Source: Pseudomonas monsensis
GTDB taxonomy: Bacteria; Pseudomonadota; Gammaproteobacteria; Pseudomonadales; Pseudomonadaceae
Reading direction: 5' to 3'
Length of the DNA stretch: 64,000 nucleotides
Assembly: GCF_014268495.2 (NCBI RefSeq)
Contig: NZ_CP077087.1
Span: forward strand, 5,523,501 to 5,587,500
The notes beneath the pieces are model-generated. The model had not been told where the DNA came from. It did no database searches and saw nothing but the letters and a program-made list of their open reading frames with translations. This document shows positions 25,225-33,882 of this stretch, one piece after another. Position numbers and translations under genes: made by a program. Numbering within the stretch: position 1 is the stretch's first letter; each line of letters begins with the position of its first letter.

Positions 25225-26949
25225 ATGAATAGATCTTCCGCGTTGCTCCTCGCTTTTGTCTTCCTCAGCGGCTGCCAGGCCTTGGCCCCCGTTTCGCCGG
25301 ACGGCACGCCGCCGGTCGAAGGCACCACACCCGCGCCTGAAAAGCCCAAGGTTTACAGCTCGTTCAGCGAGGAAACCGTTTTCAGCCTGTTGAGCGCCGA
25401 ACTCGCCGGCCAGCGCAATCGTTTCGACATTGCCCTGGACAACTACGTGACCCAGGCGATCAATACCCAGGATCCGGGTGTTTCCGAGCGCGCTTTCCGC
25501 ATTGCCGAATACCTCGGCGCGGATCAACCGGCGCTGGACACCGCACTCATTTGGGCAAAAAACGCCCCGGAAGACCTCGAAGCGCAACGCGCCGCGGCCG
25601 TGCAACTGGCACGCGCCGGGCGATATGACGACTCCATGGTCTATATGGAGAAAGTCCTGCAGGGCAAGGGCGACACCCATTTCGACTTCCTCGCACTGTC
25701 GGCCGCCGACACCGATCAGGAAACACGCAACGGTCTGATGAAAAGTTTCGACCGTTTGTTGCAGCGTCACCCGAACAACAGTCAGCTGATTTTCGGCAAG
25801 GCCCTGCTCCTGCAGCAGGACGGCGACAACAAAGCGGCGCTGGCCCTGCTCGAAGACCACCCGCCGGAAGACGGCGAAATCGCGCCGATTCTGCTGCGCG
25901 CGCGCCTGCTTCAGCTGTTGAGCCGTGGCGACGAAGCCCTGCCGCTGCTGCAAAAAAGCATCAAGAAATACCCGGACGACAAGCGCCTGCGCCTGACTTA
26001 CGCGCGCATGCTGGTCGAACAGGATCGAATGGACGACGCCAAGGCCGAGTTCTCCAGCCTGGTTCAGCAATACCCGGAAGACGACGAACTGCGCTATTCG
26101 CTGGCACTGGTCTGCCTGGAAGCCAAGGCCTGGGAAGAAGCCAAGGGTTATCTGGAAGACCTGATCGCCCGTGAGAGCCACGTCGATTCGGCGCACCTGA
26201 ACCTCGGCCGCATCGCCGAAGAACGCAACGACCCGCAAGGCGCGCTCATCGAGTACGCCCAGGTCGGCCCGGGCAACGATTACCTGCCAGCGCAGTTGCG
26301 TCAGGCCGACATCCTGATGAACAACGGCAAGACCGCTGAAGCCCAGAGCAAACTGGCCGCCGAACGCGATGCCCAGCCTGACTATGCGATTCAGTTGTAC
26401 CTGATCGAATCGGAAACCCTGTCGGCCAACAAACAGGACGACAAGGCCTGGAAAGTCTTGCAGCAAGCCCTGCAGCAGTACCCGGACGATCTGAATCTGC
26501 TGTACACCCGGGCGATGCTCGCGGAAAAACGCAACGACCTGGCACAGATGGAAAAGGACCTGCGCCTGATCATCAAGCGCGATCCGGACAACGCCATGGC
26601 GCTGAACGCTTTGGGCTACACCCTGTCTGACCGTACGACCCGCTACGCCGAAGCCAAGGCGCTGATCGAGCAGGCGCACCAGATCAACCCGGAAGATCCG
26701 GCGGTACTCGACAGCCTCGGCTGGGTGAATTTCCGCCTGGGCAACCTGGACGACGCCGAGAAATATCTGCGTCAGGCGCTGGAGCGCTTCCCTGATCACG
26801 AAGTGGCCGCTCACCTGGGCGAAGTGCTGTGGATCAAGGGCAACCAACGGGAAGCCAAACAGATCTGGGGCAAGTTCCTCAAGGATCAGCCCGACAGCAC
26901 CATTCTGCGCAGTACCATCAAGCGCCTGACCGGATCCGAGACTCTCTAA
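25225..26949 (+). CDS. Tetratricopeptide-repeat lipoprotein
   Basis: A 574-residue protein with a lipoprotein signal (LSGC, lipidated cysteine near residue 16) followed by a Pro-rich linker and a long array of TPR-like helix pairs to the C-terminus, for example EYLRQALERFPDHEVAAHLGEVLW-type repeats. It is expected to be a periplasm-facing scaffold. In pseudomonads it always precedes lolB, and the gap here is only 3 bases, suggesting a link to lipoprotein trafficking or the envelope, but the role is not known to me. I recall PA4667 as the P. aeruginosa counterpart. Confidence 0.85.
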   Translation: MNRSSALLLAFVFLSGCQALAPVSPDGTPPVEGTTPAPEKPKVYSSFSEETVFSLLSAELAGQRNRFDIALDNYVTQAINTQDPGVSERAFRIAEYLGADQPALDTALIWAKNAPEDLEAQRAAAVQLARAGRYDDSMVYMEKVLQGKGDTHFDFLALSAADTDQETRNGLMKSFDRLLQRHPNNSQLIFGKALLLQQDGDNKAALALLEDHPPEDGEIAPILLRARLLQLLSRGDEALPLLQKSIKKYPDDKRLRLTYARMLVEQDRMDDAKAEFSSLVQQYPEDDELRYSLALVCLEAKAWEEAKGYLEDLIARESHVDSAHLNLGRIAEERNDPQGALIEYAQVGPGNDYLPAQLRQADILMNNGKTAEAQSKLAAERDAQPDYAIQLYLIESETLSANKQDDKAWKVLQQALQQYPDDLNLLYTRAMLAEKRNDLAQMEKDLRLIIKRDPDNAMALNALGYTLSDRTTRYAEAKALIEQAHQINPEDPAVLDSLGWVNFRLGNLDDAEKYLRQALERFPDHEVAAHLGEVLWIKGNQREAKQIWGKFLKDQPDSTILRSTIKRLTGSETL

Positions 26950-26952
26950 CTC

Positions 26953-27570
26953 ATGTTTTTGCGCCACGTTATTGTTTTCAGCTTCATCGCCCTGCTCGCC
27001 GGTTGCGCGGGTTTCGGTGCTCGCGAATCGGTCGAGGGCCACGGCAGCCCGGCTCAATGGGCCGCGAACAAACAACAGTTGGCTGGCCTCGACGGCTGGC
27101 AGATCGACGGCAAGATCGGCATTCGCGCCCCGAAAGACTCGGGCAGCGGCACGCTGTTCTGGCTGCAACGTCAGGACTACTACGACATTCGCCTGTCCGG
27201 CCCGCTGGGTCGTGGCGCGGCCCGCCTGACCGGGCGTCCGGGCAAGGTGTCGCTGGAAGTCGCCAATCAGGGGCGTTATGACTCCGAGTCGCCGGACGCG
27301 CTGCTCGAAGAACAGCTGGGCTGGAAACTGCCGGTCTCGAATCTGGCCTGGTGGGTGCGCGGCCTGCCGGCGCCCAACAGCAAAAGCCGTCTCAATCTGG
27401 ACGCTAACAGCCGCCTGGCCAATCTTGAACAGGATGGCTGGACAGTCGAATACACCGCCTACACCGAACAAAACGGTTACTGGTTGCCCGAGCGCATCAA
27501 ACTGCACGGCACTGACCTGGACGTGACGCTGGTGATCAAGACCTGGCAGCCACGCAAGCTGGGGCAATAA
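26953..27570 (+). CDS. lolB: Outer-membrane lipoprotein receptor LolB
   Basis: A 205-residue lipoprotein that receives lipoproteins from LolA and inserts them in the outer membrane. The lipobox LLAGC places the modified cysteine at residue 18. The mature part has the LolB strands, including WQIDGKIGIRAPKDSGSGTL and the hydrophobic loop LSGPLGRG. It lies 3 bases after the TPR lipoprotein gene and 2 bases before ispE, the standard gammaproteobacterial order. Confidence 0.94.
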   Translation: MFLRHVIVFSFIALLAGCAGFGARESVEGHGSPAQWAANKQQLAGLDGWQIDGKIGIRAPKDSGSGTLFWLQRQDYYDIRLSGPLGRGAARLTGRPGKVSLEVANQGRYDSESPDALLEEQLGWKLPVSNLAWWVRGLPAPNSKSRLNLDANSRLANLEQDGWTVEYTAYTEQNGYWLPERIKLHGTDLDVTLVIKTWQPRKLGQ

Positions 27571-27572
27571 GC

Positions 27573-28424
27573 ATGACCGCAGCACGCCTGACCCTGCCGT
27601 CGCCGGCCAAGCTCAATCTGATGCTGCACATTCTTGGTCGTCGCGCAGATGGCTACCACGAATTGCAGACGCTGTTTCAATTTGTCGATTACGGCGATGA
27701 AATCACCTTCGCCGTGCGCGATGACGGTGTAATTCAGCTGCACACCGAATTCGCCGGCGTGCCCCACGACAGCAACCTGATCGTGCGCGCGGCAAAAATG
27801 TTGCAGCAGCAATCCGGTTGCACACTCGGCATTGATATCTGGATCGACAAGGTTCTGCCCATGGGCGGCGGCATTGGTGGCGGCAGTTCAAATGCGGCGA
27901 CCACTCTGCTGGGGCTCAACCATCTCTGGCAGTTGGGCTGGGATGAAGATCGACTGGCCGCACTGGGCCTGTCGCTGGGTGCCGACGTGCCGGTTTTCGT
28001 CCGTGGCCATGCAGCGTTTGCCGAGGGTGTGGGCGAGAAACTGACCGCGGTCGATCCCGAAGAACCGTGGTATCTGGTGCTCGTGCCGCAAGTCTCTGTA
28101 AGTACGGCAGAAATTTTTTCCGATCCTTTGTTGACACGTAACACGCCGCCCATTAAAGTGCGCCCCGTTCCCGAGGGAAACAGTCGAAATGACTGCTTGC
28201 CGGTGGTTGCAAGGCGTTATCCAGAAGTGCGTAACGCGTTGGATTTGTTAGGTAAATTTACCGAAGCAAAGCTCACCGGAACTGGAAGTTGTGTGTTTGG
28301 GGGCTTCCCAAGCAAAGCTGAAGCTGATAAAGTCTCGGCCCTTCTGACAGAGACCCTTACAGGGTTTGTAGCAAAAGGCAGCAACATTTCAATGTTGCAC
28401 CGCAAGCTGCAAAGTCTGCTCTAA
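27573..28424 (+). CDS. ispE: 4-diphosphocytidyl-2-C-methyl-D-erythritol kinase
   Basis: A 283-residue GHMP kinase that phosphorylates CDP-methylerythritol in the non-mevalonate isoprenoid pathway. The ATP-binding GHMP loop LPMGGGIGGGSSNAAT is near residues 92-107, and the N-terminus SPAKLNLMLHILGRRADGYH is diagnostic. The last third (about 28100-28424) has noticeably more AT-rich codons than the first two thirds, and this is where a second promoter for the following tRNA and prs appears to be embedded. Confidence 0.95.
   Translation: MTAARLTLPSPAKLNLMLHILGRRADGYHELQTLFQFVDYGDEITFAVRDDGVIQLHTEFAGVPHDSNLIVRAAKMLQQQSGCTLGIDIWIDKVLPMGGGIGGGSSNAATTLLGLNHLWQLGWDEDRLAALGLSLGADVPVFVRGHAAFAEGVGEKLTAVDPEEPWYLVLVPQVSVSTAEIFSDPLLTRNTPPIKVRPVPEGNSRNDCLPVVARRYPEVRNALDLLGKFTEAKLTGTGSCVFGGFPSKAEADKVSALLTETLTGFVAKGSNISMLHRKLQSLL
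28131..28158 (+). promoter_or_regulatory. Promoter inside ispE for tRNA-Gln and prs
   Basis: A perfect TTGACA (28131-28136) is followed after 16 bases by TTAAAG (28153-28158) and then the GC-rich discriminator TGCGCCCC. Such discriminators mark stringently controlled stable-RNA promoters. It lies about 300 bases ahead of tRNA-Gln within coding sequence. Confidence 0.55.
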
Positions 28425-28460
28425 AGGAACCAAGTGCTCGGCACTTGATGCAACAGATAC

Positions 28461-28535
28461 AGGGGCGTCGCCAAGCGGTAAGGCAGCAGGTTTTGATCCT
28501 GCCATGCGTTGGTTCGAATCCAGCCGCCCCTGCCA
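28461..28535 (+). tRNA. tRNA-Gln (anticodon TTG)
   Basis: A complete 75-base cloverleaf with encoded CCA. The acceptor stem AGGGGCG pairs with CGCCCCT, the anticodon stem GCAGG pairs with CCTGC around TTTTGAT with TTG at 28493-28495, and the T arm GGTTCGAATCC is standard. A small hairpin (28431-28447, CAAGTGC/GCACTTG) lies between ispE and the tRNA. The tRNA is probably processed from a transcript that continues into prs. Confidence 0.96.
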
Positions 28536-28580
28536 TTTTCTATACTCATCCAGGTTACCCTCAGCCTCTAGGTACTGCGC

Positions 28581-29522
28581 GTGTCCAAGATGATGGTCTT
28601 TACGGGGAATGCTAACCCCGATCTGGCTCGGCGTGTTGTACGTCAGCTGCATATCCCTCTCGGTGACATCTCTGTCGGTAAGTTTTCCGACGGCGAAATT
28701 ACTGCCGAGATCAATGAAAACGTTCGCGGTAAAGACGTTTTCATTATTCAGCCGACTTGCGCCCCGACCAACGATAACCTGATGGAACTGGTAGTGATGG
28801 CTGATGCCTTCCGCCGCTCCTCAGCTACTCGTATCACTGCTGTTATTCCTTATTTTGGTTATGCCCGTCAGGATCGCCGTCCGCGTTCCGCTCGTGTGGC
28901 TATCAGCGCGAAAGTCGTCGCTGACATGCTTACCGTAGTCGGCATCGACCGTGTTCTCACGGTTGATCTGCATGCTGACCAGATTCAGGGCTTCTTCGAT
29001 ATTCCGGTAGATAACATCTACGGCTCCCCGGTTCTGGTGGATGACATTGAAGATCAGCGCTTCGAAAACCTGATGATCGTGTCCCCGGACATTGGTGGCG
29101 TCGTGCGTGCACGTGCCGTTGCCAAATCCCTGGGCGTGGATCTCGGGATCATCGACAAACGTCGTGAGAAAGCCAATCACTCTGAAGTGATGCATATCAT
29201 CGGTGATGTCGAAGGGCGTACCTGCATTCTGGTCGATGACATGGTCGATACCGCCGGCACCCTGTGCCACGCGGCCAAGGCCCTGAAAGAGCATGGCGCA
29301 GCCAAGGTCTTTGCCTACTGCACACACCCTGTGCTGTCGGGTCGGGCCATCGAGAATATCGAAAATTCCGTGCTGGACGAGCTGGTGGTGACTAACACCA
29401 TCCCGCTGTCCGCTGCAGCACAAGCCTGTGCACGTATCCGTCAACTGGATATCGCACCGGTTGTTGCCGAAGCGGTTCGCCGCATCAGCAATGAAGAATC
29501 GATCAGCGCGATGTTCCGTTAA
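28581..29522 (+). CDS. prs: Ribose-phosphate pyrophosphokinase
   Basis: A 313-residue enzyme making PRPP from ribose 5-phosphate and ATP, the substrate for nucleotide, histidine and tryptophan synthesis and for the hpt and upp salvage enzymes in this window. The PRPP-binding loop CILVDDMVDTAGTL, the ATP loop FRRSSATRITAVIPYFGYARQ and the metal-binding DLHADQIQGFF are intact. The start is GTG, in agreement with the family N-terminus SKMMVFTGN; ATG codons 3-4 residues further on are possible. It is followed by a strong terminator. Confidence 0.95.
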   Translation: MSKMMVFTGNANPDLARRVVRQLHIPLGDISVGKFSDGEITAEINENVRGKDVFIIQPTCAPTNDNLMELVVMADAFRRSSATRITAVIPYFGYARQDRRPRSARVAISAKVVADMLTVVGIDRVLTVDLHADQIQGFFDIPVDNIYGSPVLVDDIEDQRFENLMIVSPDIGGVVRARAVAKSLGVDLGIIDKRREKANHSEVMHIIGDVEGRTCILVDDMVDTAGTLCHAAKALKEHGAAKVFAYCTHPVLSGRAIENIENSVLDELVVTNTIPLSAAAQACARIRQLDIAPVVAEAVRRISNEESISAMFR

Positions 29523-29555
29523 GGGCCCTGCCCTTCTCGAAATGTCTCGTTGACG

Positions 29556-29599
29556 AAAAGCGCCCCGCCCCGGCATTCCTGCCGGGGCGGGGCTTTTTT
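29556..29599 (+). terminator. Rho-independent terminator after prs
   Basis: A very stable stem, AAAAGCGCCCCGCCCCGGC against GCCGGGGCGGGGCTTTTTT, with a six-base loop and a T run. Confidence 0.9.
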
Positions 29600-29663
29600 G
29601 CCCATACCGTGTTTGGCGCTGGTCGCAAACGCCACTCGGTCATGGCTATTTTGGAGATACAAA

Positions 29664-30266
29664 ATGAACGAATTTACTCTGAATGCTGAAGTGCGTTCCG
29701 ACCTGGGGAAAGGTGCGAGCCGCCGCCTGCGTCGTCTCGCCGCTCTGGTTCCAGCTGTTGTTTACGGTGGCGAAAAAGCCCCTGAATCCATCAGCATGCT
29801 GGCCAAAGAAGTTGCCAAACTGCTCGAAAACGAAGCGGCTTACAGCCACATCATTGAGCTGAACGTTGGTGGCACCAAGCAAAACGTAATCATCAAAGCT
29901 CTGCAGCGTCACCCGGCCAAAGGCCACGTGATGCACGCTGACTTCGTACGCGTTGTCGCTGGCCAGAAACTGACCGCTATCGTTCCTGTGCACTTCATCA
30001 ACGAAGCTGCTCCAGTGAAGAAAGGCGGCGAGATTTCGCACGTTGTTGCTGAAATCGAAGTGACCTGCCTGCCGAAAGATCTGCCTGAGTTCATCGAAGT
30101 CGACCTGGCTGACGCTGAAATCGGTTCGATCATTCACCTGTCGGACCTCAAAGCTCCTAAAGGCGTTGAGTTCGTTGCTCTGGCACACGGCGATGACAAG
30201 GCTGTTGCCAACGTCCACGCTCCACGTGTTGCTCCAGAAGCTACCGAAGAAGGCGCAGCAGAGTAA
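29664..30266 (+). CDS. rplY: 50S ribosomal protein L25 / general stress protein Ctc
   Basis: A 200-residue protein. The N-terminal part (to about residue 95) is the L25 fold that binds 5S rRNA, beginning FTLNAEVRSDLGKGASRRLR. The C-terminal part is the TL5/Ctc beta domain and ends in an Ala/Glu-rich tail. The start at 29664 has GGAG nine bases ahead. It lies between prs and pth, the usual order, separated from prs by a terminator so it has its own promoter. Confidence 0.95.
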   Translation: MNEFTLNAEVRSDLGKGASRRLRRLAALVPAVVYGGEKAPESISMLAKEVAKLLENEAAYSHIIELNVGGTKQNVIIKALQRHPAKGHVMHADFVRVVAGQKLTAIVPVHFINEAAPVKKGGEISHVVAEIEVTCLPKDLPEFIEVDLADAEIGSIIHLSDLKAPKGVEFVALAHGDDKAVANVHAPRVAPEATEEGAAE

Positions 30267-30437
30267 TTCACTCTGTTACGCCGGAGTGAGCAAGTAACAT
30301 CGCGGACTGGAACGTAGCGAGAAAGCGGGCGAGAACGCGGAGTTTACATTCATGGTAAATGAGCAATTTTCGTCCACTTTCGCCGCAGCCTCCGATTGCG
30401 GCGATGTTATCCACCACTCCAAGGAAGGGCCCCTATC

Positions 30438-31022
30438 GTGACTGCCATCAAACTGATCGTTGGCCTGGGAAATCCAGGCGCCGAATACGAACAGACCCGG
30501 CATAACGCAGGGGCCCTTTTTGTTGAGCGCATCGCTGCCGCGCAAGGTGTGAACCTTGTGGCCGATCGCAAGTATTTCGGCCTGACCGGGCGCTATTCGC
30601 ATCAGGGTCAGGATGTTCGTCTGCTGATTCCCACCACCTACATGAACCGCAGCGGCCAGGCCGTGGCGGCACTCGCCGGTTTCTTCCGCATCAAGCCTGA
30701 AGAAATCCTGGTGGCGCATGACGAACTCGACTTGCCTCCGGGCGTCGCCAAGCTCAAACAGGGCGGCGGCCATGGCGGTCACAACGGGTTGCGCGACATC
30801 ATCGCGCAACTGGGTAATCAGAATACGTTCTACCGCCTGCGGCTTGGCATCGGCCACCCGGGCGTTGCCAGTATGGTTTCAAATTTCGTCCTGGGTCGTG
30901 CGCCACGCGCCGAACAGGAAAAACTCGATGCCAGCATCGACTTTGCCCTCGGCGTGCTGCCGGATATCCTCGCCGGGGAATGGAACCGCGCGATGAAAAA
31001 CCTGCACAGCCAGAAGGCCTGA
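30438..31022 (+). CDS. pth: Peptidyl-tRNA hydrolase
   Basis: A 194-residue enzyme that releases stalled peptides from peptidyl-tRNA. The catalytic histidine is H22 in TRHNAG, and the conserved IVGLGNPG, NRSGQAV and HDELDLPPG segments follow. The start is GTG at 30438, supported by AAGGAAGGG upstream and by the family N-terminus TAIKLIVGLG. It lies 22 bases before ychF and is probably cotranscribed with it. Confidence 0.95.
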   Translation: MTAIKLIVGLGNPGAEYEQTRHNAGALFVERIAAAQGVNLVADRKYFGLTGRYSHQGQDVRLLIPTTYMNRSGQAVAALAGFFRIKPEEILVAHDELDLPPGVAKLKQGGGHGGHNGLRDIIAQLGNQNTFYRLRLGIGHPGVASMVSNFVLGRAPRAEQEKLDASIDFALGVLPDILAGEWNRAMKNLHSQKA

Positions 31023-31044
31023 CTCTAATCCGAGGGGAAACACC

Positions 31045-32145
31045 ATGGGATTCAATTGCGGCATCGTCGGCCTGCCTAACGTCGGCAAGTCCACCCTGTT
31101 CAACGCCCTGACCAAATCCGGTATCGCGGCCGAGAACTTCCCCTTCTGCACCATCGAGCCGAACAGCGGCATCGTGCCGATGCCCGATCCTCGTCTGGAA
31201 GCCCTGGCGGCCATCGTCAATCCGAAGCGCATCCTGCCGACCACCATGGAATTCGTCGACATCGCAGGCCTGGTGGCCGGCGCGTCGAAAGGTGAAGGCC
31301 TGGGCAACAAGTTCCTGGCCAACATCCGCGAAACCGACGCCATCGCTCACGTGGTGCGCTGCTTCGAAGATGACAACGTGATCCACGTGTCGAACAGCGT
31401 CGACCCGAAGCGCGACATCGAAATCATCGACCTGGAACTGATCTTCGCCGACCTCGACAGCTGCGAGAAGCAACTGCAGAAAGTCGCGCGCAACGCCAAG
31501 GGCGGTGACAAGGACGCCGTGGTTCAGAAGGCTCTGCTGGAGCAACTGATCGCACACTTCACCGAAGCCAAGCCGGCGCGCAGCCTGATGAAGAACATGA
31601 GCGCTGACGAAAAGGCCGTGATCAAAGGCTTCCACCTGCTGACCACCAAGCCGGTCATGTACATCGCCAACGTCGCTGAAGACGGTTTCGAGAACAACCC
31701 GCACCTGGACGTGGTCAAGGCCATTGCCGAGGAAGAAGGCGCGATGGTGGTTCCGGTCTGCAACAAGATCGAAGCGGAAATCGCCGAGCTCGACGACGGC
31801 GAAGAGAAGGACATGTTCCTCGAGGCCCTGGGCCTGGAAGAGCCTGGCCTGAACCGCGTGATCCGCGCCGGCTACGAAATGCTGCACCTGCAGACCTACT
31901 TCACCGCCGGTGTCGAAGAAGTCCGCGCCTGGACCGTCAAAGTCGGTGCCACCGCACCTCAGGCTGCTGGCGTGATCCACACCGACTTCGAGAAAGGCTT
32001 CATCCGCGCCGAAGTGATCGCCTACAACGACTTCATCCAGTACAAGGGCGAAGCCGGTACCAAAGAAGCCGGTAAATGGCGTCTGGAAGGCAAGGATTAC
32101 ATCGTTAAAGACGGTGACGTGATGCACTTCCGCTTCAACGTCTAA
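31045..32145 (+). CDS. ychF: Redox-regulated ATPase YchF
   Basis: A 366-residue Obg-related P-loop protein that binds ATP rather than GTP and associates with ribosomes, with a role in oxidative-stress control. The P loop is GLPNVGKST near residue 10, the switch region follows with FVDIAGLVAGASKGEGLGN, and the C-terminal TGS domain ends FHDGDVMHFRFNV-like. GAGG precedes the ATG, and a terminator follows the stop. Confidence 0.95.
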   Translation: MGFNCGIVGLPNVGKSTLFNALTKSGIAAENFPFCTIEPNSGIVPMPDPRLEALAAIVNPKRILPTTMEFVDIAGLVAGASKGEGLGNKFLANIRETDAIAHVVRCFEDDNVIHVSNSVDPKRDIEIIDLELIFADLDSCEKQLQKVARNAKGGDKDAVVQKALLEQLIAHFTEAKPARSLMKNMSADEKAVIKGFHLLTTKPVMYIANVAEDGFENNPHLDVVKAIAEEEGAMVVPVCNKIEAEIAELDDGEEKDMFLEALGLEEPGLNRVIRAGYEMLHLQTYFTAGVEEVRAWTVKVGATAPQAAGVIHTDFEKGFIRAEVIAYNDFIQYKGEAGTKEAGKWRLEGKDYIVKDGDVMHFRFNV

Positions 32146-32158
32146 GCAACACCGTTCA

Positions 32159-32190
32159 AGAAAAAGCCGCGTTTGATACGCGGCTTTTTT
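32159..32190 (+). terminator. Rho-independent terminator after ychF
   Basis: AAAAAGCCGCG pairs with CGCGGCTTTTTT around TTTGATA just after the stop. Confidence 0.9.
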
Positions 32191-32228
32191 GTGCCTGAAA
32201 TATTCTCCGCCGCACCACCTGACAATTT

Positions 32229-32317
32229 GTGGGAGCGAGCTTGCTCGCGAAAGCGGAGTGTCAGCAAAGCATTCGTCGACTGACACGACGCCTTCGCGAG
32301 CAAGCTCGCTCCCACAG
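32229..32317. repeat. REPIN
   Basis: GTGGGAGCGAGCTTGCTCGC faces its complement GCGAGCAAGCTCGCTCCCAC with about 50 bases between. It lies between the convergent ychF and transporter genes. Confidence 0.88.
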
Positions 32318-32332
32318 GGGATGTTTGTGGGA

Positions 32333-33550
32333 TCAGGTCTTTTTGGTGCGCGGCAGGAAGATTGCCAGTACGCCAAACAACGGTAAGAACGAGCACAGGA
32401 AATACACGTACTCAATCCCGTGCACATCCGCCAGGTGCCCCAGCAACGCCGCACCAATCCCGCCAAACCCGAACATCAAACCAAAAAAGATCCCGGCGAT
32501 CATCCCGACATTACCTGGCACCAACTCCTGCGCGTACACAACGATCGCCGAGAACGCCGAGGCGAGGATGAAGCCGATAATCACGCTGAGAATGGTGGTC
32601 CAGAACAGATCGACGTGAGGCATCAGCAGCGTGAACGGTGCCACGCCGAGGATCGAGAACCAGATCACCGCCTTCCGCCCGATCCTGTCGCCGATCGGCC
32701 CGCCGAAGAACGTACCCGCCGCCACCGCACCAAGAAACAGGAACAGGTGCAACTGCGAACTGGCCACCGACAGGTCGAACTTTTCGATCAGGTAAAACGT
32801 GAAGTAACTGGTCAGGCTGGCCATGTAGAAATACTTGGAGAACACCAACAGCCCCAGCACGACCAACGCACTGGTCACCCTGCCCTTCGACAGCCCATGA
32901 GTCGCCGCCTGGCCGGCCTTGAGTTTGAACAGGTTCAGGTGATGGGCGTACCAGCGACTGATGCGGTACAGCACGAACAGCGCAAATACCGCGAACAGAC
33001 CGAACCACGCGACGTTGCCCTGACCGAACGGAATGATGATCGCCGCCGCCAGCAACGGGCCGAAAGCGGAACCGGCATTACCGCCCACCTGGAAAGTCGA
33101 TTGCGCCAGACCAAAGCGCCCACCCGAAGCCAGTCGCGCAATCCGCGAGGCCTCGGGGTGGAAGGTCGAGGAACCGATTCCGATCAGCGCCGCCGCCAGC
33201 AGAATCAACGGGAAACTGCCGACCACCGACATCATCACGATGCCGATCAGCGTGCAGATCGAACCTGCCGGCAACAGCCACGGCTTGGGATGCCGATCGG
33301 TGTGATAACCGACCCACGGCTGCAACAGCGACGCGGTCAGTTGAAAGGTCAAGGTAATCAGGCCGACCTGAGTGAAGCTCAGACCGTAATTGGCCTTGAG
33401 CATCGGATAGATCGACGGCAACACCGACTGAATCAGGTCATTGATCAAATGCGCCAGCGCGACCGCGCCGATGATGCGCATCACTAACGGGCTGCTTTGG
33501 GGAGGAGCGGACGCTGAGGCAGCGGCGGTCTGAACGTTGCTGATAGCCAT
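32333..33550 (-). CDS. MFS transporter, fosmidomycin-resistance (Fsr) type
   Basis: A 405-residue inner-membrane efflux protein with about twelve membrane segments. After a short polar N-terminus it has HLINDLIQSVLPSIYPML, the MFS loop YHTDRHPKPW between segments 2 and 3, and GSSTFHPEASRIAR, all characteristic of the Fsr group that exports fosmidomycin and related compounds. The natural substrate here is unknown. The start at 33550 is chosen because the preceding in-frame codons lack family similarity; the ribosome site is weak (GGAA). Confidence 0.88.
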   Translation of the reverse strand: MAISNVQTAAASASAPPQSSPLVMRIIGAVALAHLINDLIQSVLPSIYPMLKANYGLSFTQVGLITLTFQLTASLLQPWVGYHTDRHPKPWLLPAGSICTLIGIVMMSVVGSFPLILLAAALIGIGSSTFHPEASRIARLASGGRFGLAQSTFQVGGNAGSAFGPLLAAAIIIPFGQGNVAWFGLFAVFALFVLYRISRWYAHHLNLFKLKAGQAATHGLSKGRVTSALVVLGLLVFSKYFYMASLTSYFTFYLIEKFDLSVASSQLHLFLFLGAVAAGTFFGGPIGDRIGRKAVIWFSILGVAPFTLLMPHVDLFWTTILSVIIGFILASAFSAIVVYAQELVPGNVGMIAGIFFGLMFGFGGIGAALLGHLADVHGIEYVYFLCSFLPLFGVLAIFLPRTKKT

Positions 33551-33882
33551 GGGAATTCCGGACAGCAGATGGGTGCACGCAGGCAAGTGCGTCAATGTGC
33601 CATTTTTCGGTGCGTGAACGCCATCCCCTTAGCCAGCTAACTAACTGACTGATCGTCGACTGCAAGGTGATAGCGCAACGCCATGGTCTGAATCTTGCCT
33701 TGCTTCTCCCCTTGAACGCGGCGCCCTTACAAAGGGCACCGACAATGGGAAGTTTCGCTACAGAGCCGGCCCACAGAGCGGGCGAGAGTGAACTTTCGAG
33801 GCCTTTTAGCAGGGCACCCCATCAACGTCGCACGACCGCGATGCACGCCGATGGTGCGTGGTGTCCAGAGGAGTCATGAGGC
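33551..33882. other. Intergenic region between the transporter and chemoreceptor genes
   Basis: About 330 bases between divergent genes. I see no RNA gene, REP or convincing promoter pair. A GAGGAG run around 33867-33873 supplies the ribosome site of the chemoreceptor gene. Confidence 0.4.

Noticed and set aside
25162..27585. An 807-codon minus-strand frame across the TPR lipoprotein and lolB
   Set aside because: It runs through two recognisable plus-strand genes and their boundary, with no motif or ribosome site.
30799..32466. A 555-codon minus-strand frame opposite pth-ychF
   Set aside because: It crosses a terminator and a REPIN and lies antisense to two core genes.
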